The notes: generated from the sequence alone by a model not told the origin. Shown: positions 1-7,631, counted from the stretch's first letter. The stretch: DNA of 23,453 nt from an uncultured Burkholderiales bacterium (GCA_903923345.1 CAIXXI010000344.1:1-23453); one strand, 5' to 3'. Numbers and translations are program-made.

Positions 1-20
1 AGGCCTATCACCCGGTCCGC

Positions 21-49
21 TTGACATAGATAACAACGTTACCTAATGT
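21..49 (+). promoter_or_regulatory. sigma-70 promoter for the Baeyer-Villiger monooxygenase gene
   Basis: A perfect -35 hexamer TTGACA (21-26) is followed after exactly 17 bp by TAATGT (44-49), a good -10. Transcription would start near 56, leaving a leader of about 65 nt before the ATG at 122. The spacer holds a small palindrome, TAAC-AAC-GTTA (31-41), placed where a repressor would block RNA polymerase. Promoter seen in sequence; operator role inferred. Confidence 0.75.
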
Positions 50-121
50 TTCGGCCGCAAGGTCGACGGACTGTCGATGCGTCATTCCGTATTCAAGCAA
101 CCGCTACATCAGGAGAACCCC

Positions 122-1765
122 ATGTCGGTCCATCGCCTTGAGCCTGGCAATGAATCCGAGACACCGACACCGCAGGTGCTGGATGCGATCGTCATTGGTG
201 CGGGTATCGGCGGGGTCTATCAGCTCTATCGCCTGCTTCAGGACGGACTGACCGTGCGGGCCTTCGAGGCCGCGGAAGGCGTTGGTGGCGTGTGGTTCTG
301 GAATCGTTATCCCGGGGCGCGGGTCGATTCGCACTTCCCGCACTACCAGTTCTGGTTCTCCAGAGAACTCTGGGACGAGTCCGACTGGACCGAAACCTTT
401 CCGGCGCAGCCGGAGATCGAACGCTACGTCAACCACGTGGTCGACAAGTTCGACCTGCGCCGACACATCACCTTCAGCACCCGGGTGACATCGGCGATTT
501 TTGACGATACGAGTGGCACCTGGCGTGTCACGACCGACTCTGGCGAGACGCTGGTGGCCCGGTTTGTTGTGTTTAATACCGGCGGACTGTCGACTCCGAA
601 AATACCGCCGTTCAAAGGGCACGAGACATTTGCCGGCGTGAGTTGTCACACCAGTCACTGGCCCACCGAAGGGGTCGAGCTTGCCGGCAAGCGGGTGGCG
701 GTCATCGGCACGGCGGCCACCGGGATCCAGGTGATCCAGACCATCGCGCCGGAGGTGGCCCATCTGACGGTCTTTCAGCGTACCCCCAATTACGCGGTGC
801 CGATGAAGAACCCGAAGATCACCGAGTCCGATCTCAAATGGATGCGAGAGTCCTTTGATGAGCTGAGCCGAAAGGTACGCTGGTCGCGTGGCGGATTCGT
901 GTTTGACGATCCGCCCTACTTCAAAGATGTGCCGCCCGATCAGCGCGAGGCGCACATGCGGGCCATCTGGGACTCGGGCAATCTCAGCATCTGGGGCAAT
1001 ACCTTTGCGGATTTCCAGAGCAATCAGCAGGCCAATGACTATGTGACGAATTTCGTGCGCGATCGCATGCGTGAACGCATCAAGGACCCGAAGCTCGCCG
1101 CCAAACTGATTCCGACGGACTACAGCTTCGGAACACGACGCGTACCGTTGGAGAACGGCTACTTCGAGACCTTCAATCGCGACAACGTCACGCTGGTCGA
1201 TCTGCGTGAGGATTCGATCGCCTCGATCGATGCGAGCGGCATCCGCACTCGCACAGGGCACCATGAGGTCGACGTCATCATCTACGCAACCGGCTTTGAT
1301 TCTGGCGTCGGTTCGATCAACCGGATCGATATTCGCGGCATCGGTGGTGTGTCACTCAGGCAACTCTGGAGCGAAGACCTCTGCACAACCGTCGGGATGC
1401 AGGTCCATGGCTTTCCCAATCTCTTTATGACCATGGCGCCGTTTGCGCCGGCTGCGGCAATCTGCAACGTTCCGGTGTGCGTCGATCAGCAGTGCGACTG
1501 GATCGCTGATGCGATTGCATTTGTTCGCAGTCAGGGCTTGACCTCGATCCATCCCTCGGCGCAGACGCAGCAGGCCTGGATGGATCATCACCGGGCGGTG
1601 TCAGAGCCGACCATGATCGGTCGGAACATGAACTCATGGTACCGACGCGAGGGACCGGATGGCAGCAAGCGCGAGCTGATTGCGTACCTGGGTGGCATTC
1701 CGGCCTATCGCAGAGCCTGTGACGAAATGATCGCGAGCGGCTTCAAGGGGTTTGAGCTGGTTTGA
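122..1765 (+). CDS. type I Baeyer-Villiger flavin monooxygenase (cyclohexanone monooxygenase family)
   Basis: An FAD- and NADPH-dependent monooxygenase that would insert oxygen next to a ketone carbonyl, giving an ester or lactone; cytosolic. The 547-residue length is normal for the family. The FAD Rossmann motif GAGIGG is at 26-31 with acidic E49. The first Baeyer-Villiger fingerprint, GGVWFWNRYPGARVD, is at 55-69. The second, F170-x-G172-x3-H176-x3-W180-P181, separates these enzymes from ordinary flavin monooxygenases. The NADPH Rossmann motif reads GTAATG (196-201). The catalytic Arg region GTRRVP is at 337-342, and ATGFD lies in the C-terminal half. ATG at 122 is preferred over the in-frame ATG at 77 because AGGAG (111-115) precedes it at a normal distance. 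Substrate is unknown; neighbouring oxygenases suggest a degradation route. Confidence 0.93.
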   Translation: MSVHRLEPGNESETPTPQVLDAIVIGAGIGGVYQLYRLLQDGLTVRAFEAAEGVGGVWFWNRYPGARVDSHFPHYQFWFSRELWDESDWTETFPAQPEIERYVNHVVDKFDLRRHITFSTRVTSAIFDDTSGTWRVTTDSGETLVARFVVFNTGGLSTPKIPPFKGHETFAGVSCHTSHWPTEGVELAGKRVAVIGTAATGIQVIQTIAPEVAHLTVFQRTPNYAVPMKNPKITESDLKWMRESFDELSRKVRWSRGGFVFDDPPYFKDVPPDQREAHMRAIWDSGNLSIWGNTFADFQSNQQANDYVTNFVRDRMRERIKDPKLAAKLIPTDYSFGTRRVPLENGYFETFNRDNVTLVDLREDSIASIDASGIRTRTGHHEVDVIIYATGFDSGVGSINRIDIRGIGGVSLRQLWSEDLCTTVGMQVHGFPNLFMTMAPFAPAAAICNVPVCVDQQCDWIADAIAFVRSQGLTSIHPSAQTQQAWMDHHRAVSEPTMIGRNMNSWYRREGPDGSKRELIAYLGGIPAYRRACDEMIASGFKGFELV

Positions 1766-1790
1766 TCCACGCCACCTCATCGGCGACAAT
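1762..1790 (+). promoter_or_regulatory. promoter giving a probable leaderless mRNA for the LprI-like gene
   Basis: TTGATC (1762-1767), a 17-bp spacer and GACAAT (1785-1790) are followed 7 nt later by the ATG at 1798. Transcription would therefore start at or next to the start codon, and there is no Shine-Dalgarno sequence. The -35 box overlaps the stop codon of the monooxygenase gene. Confidence 0.55.
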
Positions 1791-1797
1791 TCCGGCG

Positions 1798-2454
1798 ATG
1801 AAAATAATCAGACTGACCATTGCCGCGGTCCTTGCAGCTGCACCCCTTTCCGCATCGGCAGCATCCTTCGATTGCGCCAAAGCCAGTACCCTCGTCGAAA
1901 ATGCAATCTGCGCCAACCCTGAGCTCAGTCGCAGGGATGAGGCGCTGGCGCGCTTGTATCAGTCAGCCCTGAAGCAGGACCCTGCGATTCGTGCCGATCA
2001 GGTTAACTGGTTGCGCGAGCGCAATCGCTGTATCGATGAGCGCTGCCTGATCAATGCCTACGATCGACGCATCGATGAACTGCGCTCCCTCAGCGTCTCG
2101 ACACCGGCCAGCACGGACAGGGCCATCAAGGACCCAGCGAAAGTGGCCCAAAACCTGCAGATGGGCGGCGTGAGTCGGTGCATCGCTGCAACCGTGATCA
2201 TGAGTGCGGGTCTGGTGCAGGATCCGAAAATCAAGGCTGACGGCCCCGAAATTCGAAACAACAACCGGCTGATGGGGTTCTACGGAGACGCCCGCAAGCA
2301 CCTGATTCGTTCAATGAACAATCCGGCAGTTGAGGGCGCGATCGACAACATGGTCAGGCAGCAGGGCGAGTACTTCGGAAACCTGGTGCGTTTCCAGGGC
2401 TGGGATGCCTTCATGCCCGAGTACAAGAAATGCCGGGACAGCGCCTCTCTGTGA
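1798..2454 (+). CDS. secreted protein with LprI-like (lysozyme inhibitor, DUF1311) N-terminal domain
   Basis: A 218-residue exported protein. Residues 1-21 form a signal peptide ending ASA, so it should be periplasmic. The mature N-terminus (FDCAKAS..., AICANPELS..., then an Arg-rich helix with RNRC and ERCLINAYDRRI) carries the four-cysteine pattern of the LprI/DUF1311 family, some members of which inhibit lysozyme. The C-terminal half (about residues 110-218) has two more Cys and matches no family I recognise. The start at ATG 1798 is supported by the signal peptide and by a promoter ending 7 nt upstream; the longer in-frame start at 1762 would spoil the signal peptide. It converges on the next gene with only 17 bp between stops. 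Lysozyme inhibition is inferred from family only. Confidence 0.7.
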   Translation: MKIIRLTIAAVLAAAPLSASAASFDCAKASTLVENAICANPELSRRDEALARLYQSALKQDPAIRADQVNWLRERNRCIDERCLINAYDRRIDELRSLSVSTPASTDRAIKDPAKVAQNLQMGGVSRCIAATVIMSAGLVQDPKIKADGPEIRNNNRLMGFYGDARKHLIRSMNNPAVEGAIDNMVRQQGEYFGNLVRFQGWDAFMPEYKKCRDSASL

Positions 2455-2471
2455 TGAGGCGCTGCGCTGGC

Positions 2472-3050
2472 TTACGCCAGGCGGCATTTCCCGGCGTCGG
2501 CATATTGCTCGTATTCCGGCTCAAGGCGGATGTCCATCGAGCCCAGGAAGCGGGCCACACACACGTAGAACGAGGCGGTCAGCACCAGTTCGACGACTTC
2601 GGCTTCGTTGAATCCCACTGAGCGCAATTCGGCAATCGCCTCGCCGGATGCGGCTGGGCCGGCCGAGACTTCTTCGGCGATGCGCAGGGCAGCGCGCTGG
2701 CGCGCATCGAAACACGACGCCGATTTCCACTCATTCAATGCCCGGATCTGCTGTTCCGAAACACCGGCCTTCAGGGCCATCGGCACGTGATGCGCCCACT
2801 CGAAGACCGCGTTGCACACCTGAGCACCCCGCAGGATCAGCAGTTCACGCAGGCTTCGATCCGTCGTGGCCTTCAGTCGAAGAGGCCAGGCAAATGCAAT
2901 CCAGGCGCGCAGCAGGTCGGGCGAATGACCCATCACGCGATACAGATTGGGGAACTCGAAATCCGGGCCGGCGATGGTTCGCAGTTCGGCGAGGATGTCT
3001 GAAAGGGGCGGTTCCTGGGGGGTGGTTGGCAACAGGGGCAGATGGCTCAT
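2472..3050 (-). CDS. carboxymuconolactone decarboxylase / AhpD-like family protein
   Basis: A 192-residue all-helical protein of the CMD/AhpD-like fold. The family core appears as E69-LLILRGAQV-C79, then F83-E84-W85 and H87-H88, the usual E...C...EW..H proton-relay layout. Only one Cys is present here, so the CxxC peroxidase site of AhpD is missing and a decarboxylase or hydrolase-like role in ring or lactone breakdown is likelier. The start at 3050 is set by AGGAGA on the minus strand just upstream. The gene is divergent from the TauD-type dioxygenase across 130 bp, so the two may share a control region. The exact reaction cannot be assigned. Confidence 0.82.
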   Translation of the reverse strand: MSHLPLLPTTPQEPPLSDILAELRTIAGPDFEFPNLYRVMGHSPDLLRAWIAFAWPLRLKATTDRSLRELLILRGAQVCNAVFEWAHHVPMALKAGVSEQQIRALNEWKSASCFDARQRAALRIAEEVSAGPAASGEAIAELRSVGFNEAEVVELVLTASFYVCVARFLGSMDIRLEPEYEQYADAGKCRLA

Positions 3051-3074
3051 CGGGTGTCTCCTGAAGGGGTGTCG

Positions 3075-3095
3075 GACGGCCGCGAATGGGCCGTC
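3075..3095. repeat. inverted repeat in the divergent intergenic region
   Basis: GACGGCC (3075-3081) and GGCCGTC (3089-3095) form perfect 7-bp arms around a 7-nt loop. It lies 25 bp upstream of the minus-strand CMD-family start and 86 bp upstream of the plus-strand dioxygenase start. It could be an operator or a hairpin in the minus-strand leader. Confidence 0.5.
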
Positions 3096-3114
3096 TCTCG
3101 TGACCCTGTCGATT

Positions 3115-3166
3115 CTGACTGAACACCGGCGAAGTGTCCTGCGGGTGTGCATTGGCCTTCAGTCAG
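3115..3166. repeat. long-spaced inverted repeat before the TauD-type gene
   Basis: CTGACTGAA (3115-3123) and TTCAGTCAG (3158-3166) are perfect 9-bp inverted arms separated by 34 nt. A smaller pair, ACACC (3124-3128) and GGTGT (3144-3148), is nested inside and directly abuts the left outer arm. The right arm ends 14 nt before the ATG at 3181. This could be a paired-site operator or a structured mRNA leader. Confidence 0.55.
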
Positions 3167-3180
3167 GCATCATTGGCGTC

Positions 3181-4053
3181 ATGAAAGCAATCCCTACCCA
3201 ATACGCACTGGGCGCGCGTATCGAAGGCGTCGATCTCGGCCAGTCGCTGAGCACAATCACTCGCGACCAGCTCATCGAATGGCTCGGTCAGTATGGCGTG
3301 CTGCATTTTCCCGATCAGGACCTGACGCCCCGCCAGTTGCGCGACTTCAGCGCGCAATTTGGCGAGCTGGAAATCAATGTGGCAAACGCCCATCAGGAAG
3401 CCGGCCTGCCCGAGGTCATGACCCTGTCGAACATCGTCGTCGATGGCAAGCCGATCGGCCTGTCGGATGCCGGGCAGGACTGGCACACCGACATGTCCTA
3501 CAGCCGCATGATCGCGTTCGCCAATGTGCTGTATGCGCTGAAAGTGCCGGTGCGCGATGGCGTGGCGCTGGGCAGCACCGAGTTCAGCAACATGCATGCT
3601 GCGTATGAAGGCCTGCCTGATGAGCTCAAGCGACGCCTCGAGGGCATGACGGCGATCCACGACTTCAACAAGTTCTGGGAAAAGATGCGTCAGCAGCCGG
3701 GCAGCCGACGTGGTCCGCTCACGCCCGAGCAACGCGCGGCGCGCCCGCCGGTCTCGCAGCCGCTGTTCATGGTGCATCCGATCACCGGCCGCAAAGTGTT
3801 GTATTGCAATCCGGGCTATGCGATCCGGATCGAGCAGATGGACGCTGCCGAAAGCGATGCGATGCTCGAGTTTCTGTTTGCACACCAGCTTCAGCCGAAA
3901 TACCGCTACGCCTTCAGCTGGACGCCGCGCACGGTGCTGATGTGGGACAACATGGGCACGATCCACAACGCGATCGCCGATTACCGGCCGGATGAGCATC
4001 GCCTGATCAAGCGTTGCCAGGTGGCCGCCACGCGCTTTTTTGCTGCAGCCTGA
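3181..4053 (+). CDS. TauD/TfdA-family Fe(II)/2-oxoglutarate-dependent dioxygenase
   Basis: A 290-residue non-haem iron dioxygenase that couples 2-oxoglutarate decarboxylation to substrate hydroxylation; cytosolic. The iron triad is visible as H102-T-D104 (in DWHTDMSYS) and H262 (in GTIHNAIADY). The 2-oxoglutarate-binding Arg is R274 or R278, at the family's usual distance after the distal His. The N-terminus (GARIEGVDL, then VLHFPDQDLTPRQ) is typical of TauD/TfdA enzymes. ATG at 3181 fits the family N-terminus; no Shine-Dalgarno precedes it. The Bug receptor gene follows after 51 bp on the same strand, suggesting import and oxidation of one compound. The substrate (sulfonate, aryloxyalkanoate or other acid) is not determinable. 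Confidence 0.9.
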   Translation: MKAIPTQYALGARIEGVDLGQSLSTITRDQLIEWLGQYGVLHFPDQDLTPRQLRDFSAQFGELEINVANAHQEAGLPEVMTLSNIVVDGKPIGLSDAGQDWHTDMSYSRMIAFANVLYALKVPVRDGVALGSTEFSNMHAAYEGLPDELKRRLEGMTAIHDFNKFWEKMRQQPGSRRGPLTPEQRAARPPVSQPLFMVHPITGRKVLYCNPGYAIRIEQMDAAESDAMLEFLFAHQLQPKYRYAFSWTPRTVLMWDNMGTIHNAIADYRPDEHRLIKRCQVAATRFFAAA

Positions 4054-4104
4054 CGACGGCGGTGCGTCGGGCGCGCCGGATTTTTCAAGACACGAGGACA
4101 CAAC

Positions 4105-5079
4105 ATGAAACGACGCATCGCGCTGGCGCTGGGCGCCGCCATTTTTGCAGCCGCAGCGGGCACAGCAGGCGCACAGGAATTTCCGAATCGACCGGTGAAG
4201 TTCGTGGTGGGTTATTCGGCCGGCGGCCCGACCGACGTGATTGCGCGCATCGTGGCGCAGGATATCCAGACCTCGCTGGGCTGGTCGGTGATCGTGGAGA
4301 ACAAGCCGGGTGCGAACGGCAACATCGGCACCGAGTTTGTGGCGAGGTCACCTGCCGATGGCTACACCCTGATCGTGAACACCCTGTCGCACAACGTGAA
4401 TGCGATTTTGCAGGCGGGCAAGGTCAAGTACGACCCCGAAAAAGACTTCGAGCCGGTCACGCTGGCGGCCGCCTTGCCCCAGGTGCTGGTGACCGGTCCG
4501 GCTTCATCGATGAACACCATGGCCGATGTGGTCAAGGCGGCCAAGGCCCAGCCGGGCGCGATCAGCTATGGCTCGGCCGGTATCGGTGGCTCGGCGCATC
4601 TGGCCGCTGAACTGCTCGAGCAGCGCGCCGGGGTGAAGCTCAATCACGTGCCCTTCAAGGGCAATGCACCGGCGCTCACCGAAGTGATGGCAGGACGGGT
4701 GGATCTGATCTTCTATCCGATGATCGGCGTGGCCGATCGGGTCAATGCCAAACAGCTCAAGGCGCTCGCGGTGACCACGCGCCAGCGGCATCCGGACTAT
4801 CCCGGCGTGCCGACCATGGCCGAGGCGGGTTTCCCGGGCTTCGAAGACTATGTGGGACCGGTCGGTTTTCTGGCGCCGGCCGGGACCCCCGAGCCTGCGC
4901 TCAGCCGGCTGAGCGCAGCGATCCGTGCGTCCTTGGCCAAACCCGCGGTTCAGGAAAAGCTGCGAGCACTCGGTGCAGTGGTGGTGGCGTCATCGCCTGC
5001 CGAATACCGCACCTGGTTGCGCGACGACTACGCCCGTTGGGCCAAGTTGATCAAGGACGCCGACGTCAAGGCTGAGTGA
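4105..5079 (+). CDS. Bug/TctC-family periplasmic solute-binding receptor
   Basis: A 324-residue extracytoplasmic receptor of the tripartite tricarboxylate transporter (TTT) type, usually binding carboxylates. Residues 1-23 are a signal peptide ending AGA before Q24. The two family landmarks are clear: PNRPVKFVVGYSAGGPTDVI near the mature N-terminus and the NKPGANGNIGTEFVA then DGYTL stretch around residues 65-90, which wrap the ligand carboxylate. The start at 4105 has GAGGA (4094-4098) at good spacing. No TctA or TctB membrane genes lie nearby, as is common for the very large Bug families of Burkholderiales, so it must share membrane subunits encoded elsewhere or act as a sensor. Probably co-transcribed with the dioxygenase. 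Confidence 0.93.
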   Translation: MKRRIALALGAAIFAAAAGTAGAQEFPNRPVKFVVGYSAGGPTDVIARIVAQDIQTSLGWSVIVENKPGANGNIGTEFVARSPADGYTLIVNTLSHNVNAILQAGKVKYDPEKDFEPVTLAAALPQVLVTGPASSMNTMADVVKAAKAQPGAISYGSAGIGGSAHLAAELLEQRAGVKLNHVPFKGNAPALTEVMAGRVDLIFYPMIGVADRVNAKQLKALAVTTRQRHPDYPGVPTMAEAGFPGFEDYVGPVGFLAPAGTPEPALSRLSAAIRASLAKPAVQEKLRALGAVVVASSPAEYRTWLRDDYARWAKLIKDADVKAE

Positions 5080-5091
5080 TCAAGGCGGTGT

Positions 5092-5115
5092 GATCGCCCC
5101 ATTCAGGGGGCGATC
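5092..5115. terminator. hairpin between convergent genes
   Basis: GATCGCCCC (5092-5100) pairs perfectly with GGGGCGATC (5107-5115) around a 6-nt loop, 12 bp after the Bug stop codon and 33 bp from the opposing flavin monooxygenase stop. The 9-bp stem has no U-tract, so it may act as a bidirectional transcript-end structure rather than a classical intrinsic terminator. Confidence 0.55.
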
Positions 5116-5148
5116 GGCTGTCTGAGTCATTCAAGCGCGTAACACGCC

Positions 5149-6375
5149 TTATTTGCGCATCAGGTCCGGTGCGTTGTGGCCGGGCATGGCCAGACGGCTG
5201 TTCTTGGTCTTGGCCAGAGCGGCGGTCGCGCCTTCATGCTCGAGGATCTTGTTCATGACCGCCTTGCCGGCCTGCTCGAAGGCGCCGCGGTTGTTGATCA
5301 CGAATTCGCGTGACTCGCGGTAGCGATCCATCATCCCGTTGAGTTCAGGAATCACATAACGCGCGACCATGTCCCAGCTGCGTCGTGTGTGCTCCCGATT
5401 GGCCCAGTCGTGCACGAAGCCGATCACCGTGCCGAACCCACCGGTCAGGGGGATGAGTTTGCGGATTGCTGCGATGAGGTCATCGGGTGTGCCGATGACG
5501 GTGGCCGCTCCGGGCACGAACGCGGTTTCGTCGACGGCCTGATCGGCACTGGTGAAGCGCTTGGTGTTGGGGCGCTGCAGGGTCTCGAGGATGTACTCAT
5601 TGTTCCAGCGCATCAGGCCTTCGCCAGCCTCACGACGGGCCTGCTCGCGGGTTTCGGCGATGTGCCAGGACAGCATCACGCGCCAGTCCTTGCGGTTGAC
5701 CGTAGTGCCGTATTTCTGTGCGGCCTGTTCAGCGAAGGCCCATTGAGTCGACAGCGCGGCCAGTCCTTCGGTCGAGGTCGAACCGATCGAGATCACACCG
5801 GTGCCGTACTTGCCGGCCAGGGTCATGCCCGAAGGGCTGATGGTCGATGCGGTGACCATCGGCAGCTTCTCCTGCAGCGGCAGCAGTTGCAGCTTGGCGT
5901 CCTTGATCTGGAACCACTCGCATTCGTAGGTCACGCGCTCATCGCCATCGAGCAGGCGCTTGATGACGCCCAGGGCTTCGTCCTGCCGATCGCGCTGCTT
6001 GAGCGGGTCGATGCACAGGGTGTGCGCATCCGAGGCGAGCGCGCCCGGGCCCGATCCGAAGATCGCGCGCCCACCGCTCATGTGGTCGAGCTGCACGATG
6101 CGCTGCGCGACATTGAAGGGATGGTGATAGGGCAGGGAGATCACACCGGTGCCCAGCTTGATCGTGTGCGAGCGCTGTGCGGCGGCGGCGAGGAACATCT
6201 CCGGCGAGGCGATCATCTCCCAGCCGGTCGAATGGTGCTCGCCGCACCAGAACTCGTCGAAACCCAGGCGATCGAGATGCTCGACCAGATCGATGTCGCT
6301 GCGAAACTGCAGCATCGGGTGTTCGCCAATCGGATGGTGGGGCGCGAGGAAGGCGCCAAAGCGCAGTCGGGTCAT
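5149..6375 (-). CDS. LLM-class (luciferase-like) flavin-dependent oxidoreductase
   Basis: A 408-residue member of the bacterial luciferase-like family, which use reduced FMN (or F420 in some lineages) to monooxygenate substrates. Family features include the N-terminal strand and helix (LRFGAFLAPHHP), GFDEFWCGEHHSTGWE near residue 40, the conserved LGTGVISLPYHHPF-type segment, and RAIFGSGPGAL near residue 105. The start at 6375 has GGAG on the minus strand at good spacing. Many members need a separate flavin reductase; none is visible here. It is the last gene of a minus-strand run with the RraA-like and PhyH genes, and likely supplies an oxidation step in the same pathway. Substrate unknown. 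Confidence 0.9.
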   Translation of the reverse strand: MTRLRFGAFLAPHHPIGEHPMLQFRSDIDLVEHLDRLGFDEFWCGEHHSTGWEMIASPEMFLAAAAQRSHTIKLGTGVISLPYHHPFNVAQRIVQLDHMSGGRAIFGSGPGALASDAHTLCIDPLKQRDRQDEALGVIKRLLDGDERVTYECEWFQIKDAKLQLLPLQEKLPMVTASTISPSGMTLAGKYGTGVISIGSTSTEGLAALSTQWAFAEQAAQKYGTTVNRKDWRVMLSWHIAETREQARREAGEGLMRWNNEYILETLQRPNTKRFTSADQAVDETAFVPGAATVIGTPDDLIAAIRKLIPLTGGFGTVIGFVHDWANREHTRRSWDMVARYVIPELNGMMDRYRESREFVINNRGAFEQAGKAVMNKILEHEGATAALAKTKNSRLAMPGHNAPDLMRK

Positions 6376-6478
6376 GAGGGTCTCCGGGGATTTGATCGGT
6401 CTGAGTTCGCGCAGGCGCGGCCGCTGGTGTCAGTGTCGCAGGTTCGCACCGGACATGTGGCCCGTGATGCGGCTACTT

Positions 6479-6503
6479 GGAACGCAAACACTGGAACGCA
6501 AAC
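6479..6503. repeat. tandem 14-bp direct repeat upstream of the LLM gene
   Basis: GGAACGCAAAC occurs at 6479-6489 and again at 6493-6503, a period of 14 bp. The pair sits 104 bp upstream of the LLM start on the minus strand, in the 149-bp gap after the RraA-like gene. It could be a pair of activator half-sites or a chance duplication. Confidence 0.4.
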
Positions 6504-6524
6504 GCGGGCACGCACACAAGGGCG

Positions 6525-7265
6525 TCAGGCCTCGGCCTGCGCCTTGACCCACTCCGCATACCGCGCCTGATTCTCCGCATTGGGCGGATACAGCCCGGGC
6601 AACGCTGCACCGGCCTGCACCTGGCTCATGATCCAGGTCTCCTGGCGTTCCTGCTCGAAGGCTGCAGCGGTGATCTCGTCGAGCATGGCTGAGGGAATCA
6701 GCACCGCACCGTCCTGATCAACCACGATCACATCGTTGGGGAAGACCGCCACACCGCCGCAATCGATGGGTTCCTGCCAGCCTACAAAAGTCAGTCCTGC
6801 CACTGAGGGTGGGGCGGCGGTGCCCTGACACCACACCGGCAGGCCGGTCTCCAGCACGCCCGCCACGTCGCGCACCACGCCGTCGCTCACCAATGCCGCC
6901 ACGCCACGCTTTTGCATGCGGGCACACAGGATGTCGCCAAAGATGCCGGCATCGGTGCAGCCCATCGCGCCCACGACCGCGATGCAGCCCTCGGGCATGG
7001 CCTCGATGGCCGCGCGGGTGGAAATCGGTGAGCCCCATGAGGCCGGCGTGGCGAGGTCTTCGCGAGCCGGTACGAAGCGCAGGGTGAATGCGCGCCCTGC
7101 AATGCGCGGCAGGCCGGGTGCAAGCGGGCGCGTGCCGCGCAACCAGACATTGCGCAAGCCCTTCTTGAGTAGCACGGTGGTGAGTGTGGCGGTGGAGATG
7201 CCCAGCAAGGTCTGGCGGGTGCTGGCATCAAGCGGGGCGGGCGTTGGTGTCATGGACGGGTTCAT
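6525..7265 (-). CDS. RraA / 4-hydroxy-4-methyl-2-oxoglutarate aldolase family protein
   Basis: A 246-residue protein of the RraA-like fold, often mis-named dimethylmenaquinone methyltransferase. Catabolic members are class II aldolases cleaving 4-hydroxy-4-methyl- or 4-carboxy-4-hydroxy-2-oxoadipate to pyruvate; others are RNase E regulators. The active-site loop G110-D111-I-L and the D128-G-x-x-R132-D133 motif that holds the divalent metal are intact, which favours the aldolase role. Start: ATG 7265 is chosen because TAAGAT (minus strand, 7278-7273) ends 7 nt before it; this hexamer overlaps the alternative ATG at 7274, and neither has a Shine-Dalgarno. The surrounding oxygenases fit a lower aromatic or dicarboxylate pathway. 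Regulator function is not excluded. Confidence 0.85.
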   Translation of the reverse strand: MNPSMTPTPAPLDASTRQTLLGISTATLTTVLLKKGLRNVWLRGTRPLAPGLPRIAGRAFTLRFVPAREDLATPASWGSPISTRAAIEAMPEGCIAVVGAMGCTDAGIFGDILCARMQKRGVAALVSDGVVRDVAGVLETGLPVWCQGTAAPPSVAGLTFVGWQEPIDCGGVAVFPNDVIVVDQDGAVLIPSAMLDEITAAAFEQERQETWIMSQVQAGAALPGLYPPNAENQARYAEWVKAQAEA

Positions 7266-7280
7266 GCAGTGCATCTTAAG

Positions 7281-7631
7281 TCACGCCTGCCACACCCCGA
7301 ACCCCGCTTCCCGCAGGCCGATGGCCAGTTCCACCTCCATGTCCCGGGCGGCTTCATAGGGCATGGGGTTGTAGACCTCATAGAGTTGCGGCACCAGGTG
7401 CAGGCCGTATTGCGTCACGAAACGGTTGGCTTGTACCCCAGCCTTGTGTCGATCGAAGCGCAGGTCCGGGTCCAGCCCGGTCATGCCCACGTACACGAAG
7501 GGCTTGCCCAACACGTAATCGGGGTTCGCCTTGCGAAAGGCAGGCTCGTTCCAGACTTCATCCGACAGGGCCACCACATAGACATGATGGTGGTGGGCCC
7601 GTCGGCTGCGACGCGGGACGCCTGGGCTCAG
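7281..7631 (-). CDS. small GIY-YIG-like protein with non-standard start
   Basis: The recognisable domain runs from HHHHVYVVALSDEVW through KPFVYVGMTGLD, RFDRHKAG, NPMPYEAARDMEVELAIGL to the end at GFGVWQA. VYV and VYVG stand for the GIY and YIG strands, the Arg in DLRFDRH for the catalytic Arg, and a Glu in MEVELAI for the metal ligand, so a GIY-YIG nuclease-like fold is probable. The only GTG starts (7577 and 7574) fall inside the first strand and would delete it. Going upstream, the open frame has no ATG, GTG or TTG; a CTG at 7631-7629 overlaps the stop of the upstream dioxygenase gene (CTGA), and I used it as the provisional start. Nuclease activity is unproven; DNA-repair-like or regulatory roles are both possible. 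Confidence 0.6.
   Translation of the reverse strand: MSPGVPRRSRRAHHHHVYVVALSDEVWNEPAFRKANPDYVLGKPFVYVGMTGLDPDLRFDRHKAGVQANRFVTQYGLHLVPQLYEVYNPMPYEAARDMEVELAIGLREAGFGVWQA

Noticed and set aside
104..1264. 386-codon minus-strand frame over the Baeyer-Villiger monooxygenase
   Set aside because: Opposite strand of a gene with both family fingerprints; composition typical of a shadow.
2455..2490. Small hairpin CTGGC-TTAC-GCCAG at the converging ends of the LprI-like and CMD-family genes
   Set aside because: Only a 5-bp stem, inside coding sequence and without a U-run; too weak to call a terminator.
4054..4085. Possible terminator after the TauD-type gene (CGACG/CGTCG stem then a T-run at 4080-4085)
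   Set aside because: The stem is short and not adjacent to the T-run, and the Bug gene downstream appears co-transcribed.
5389..6570. 393-codon plus-strand frame over the LLM gene
   Set aside because: Shadow of a well-supported luciferase-like gene; no motif of its own.
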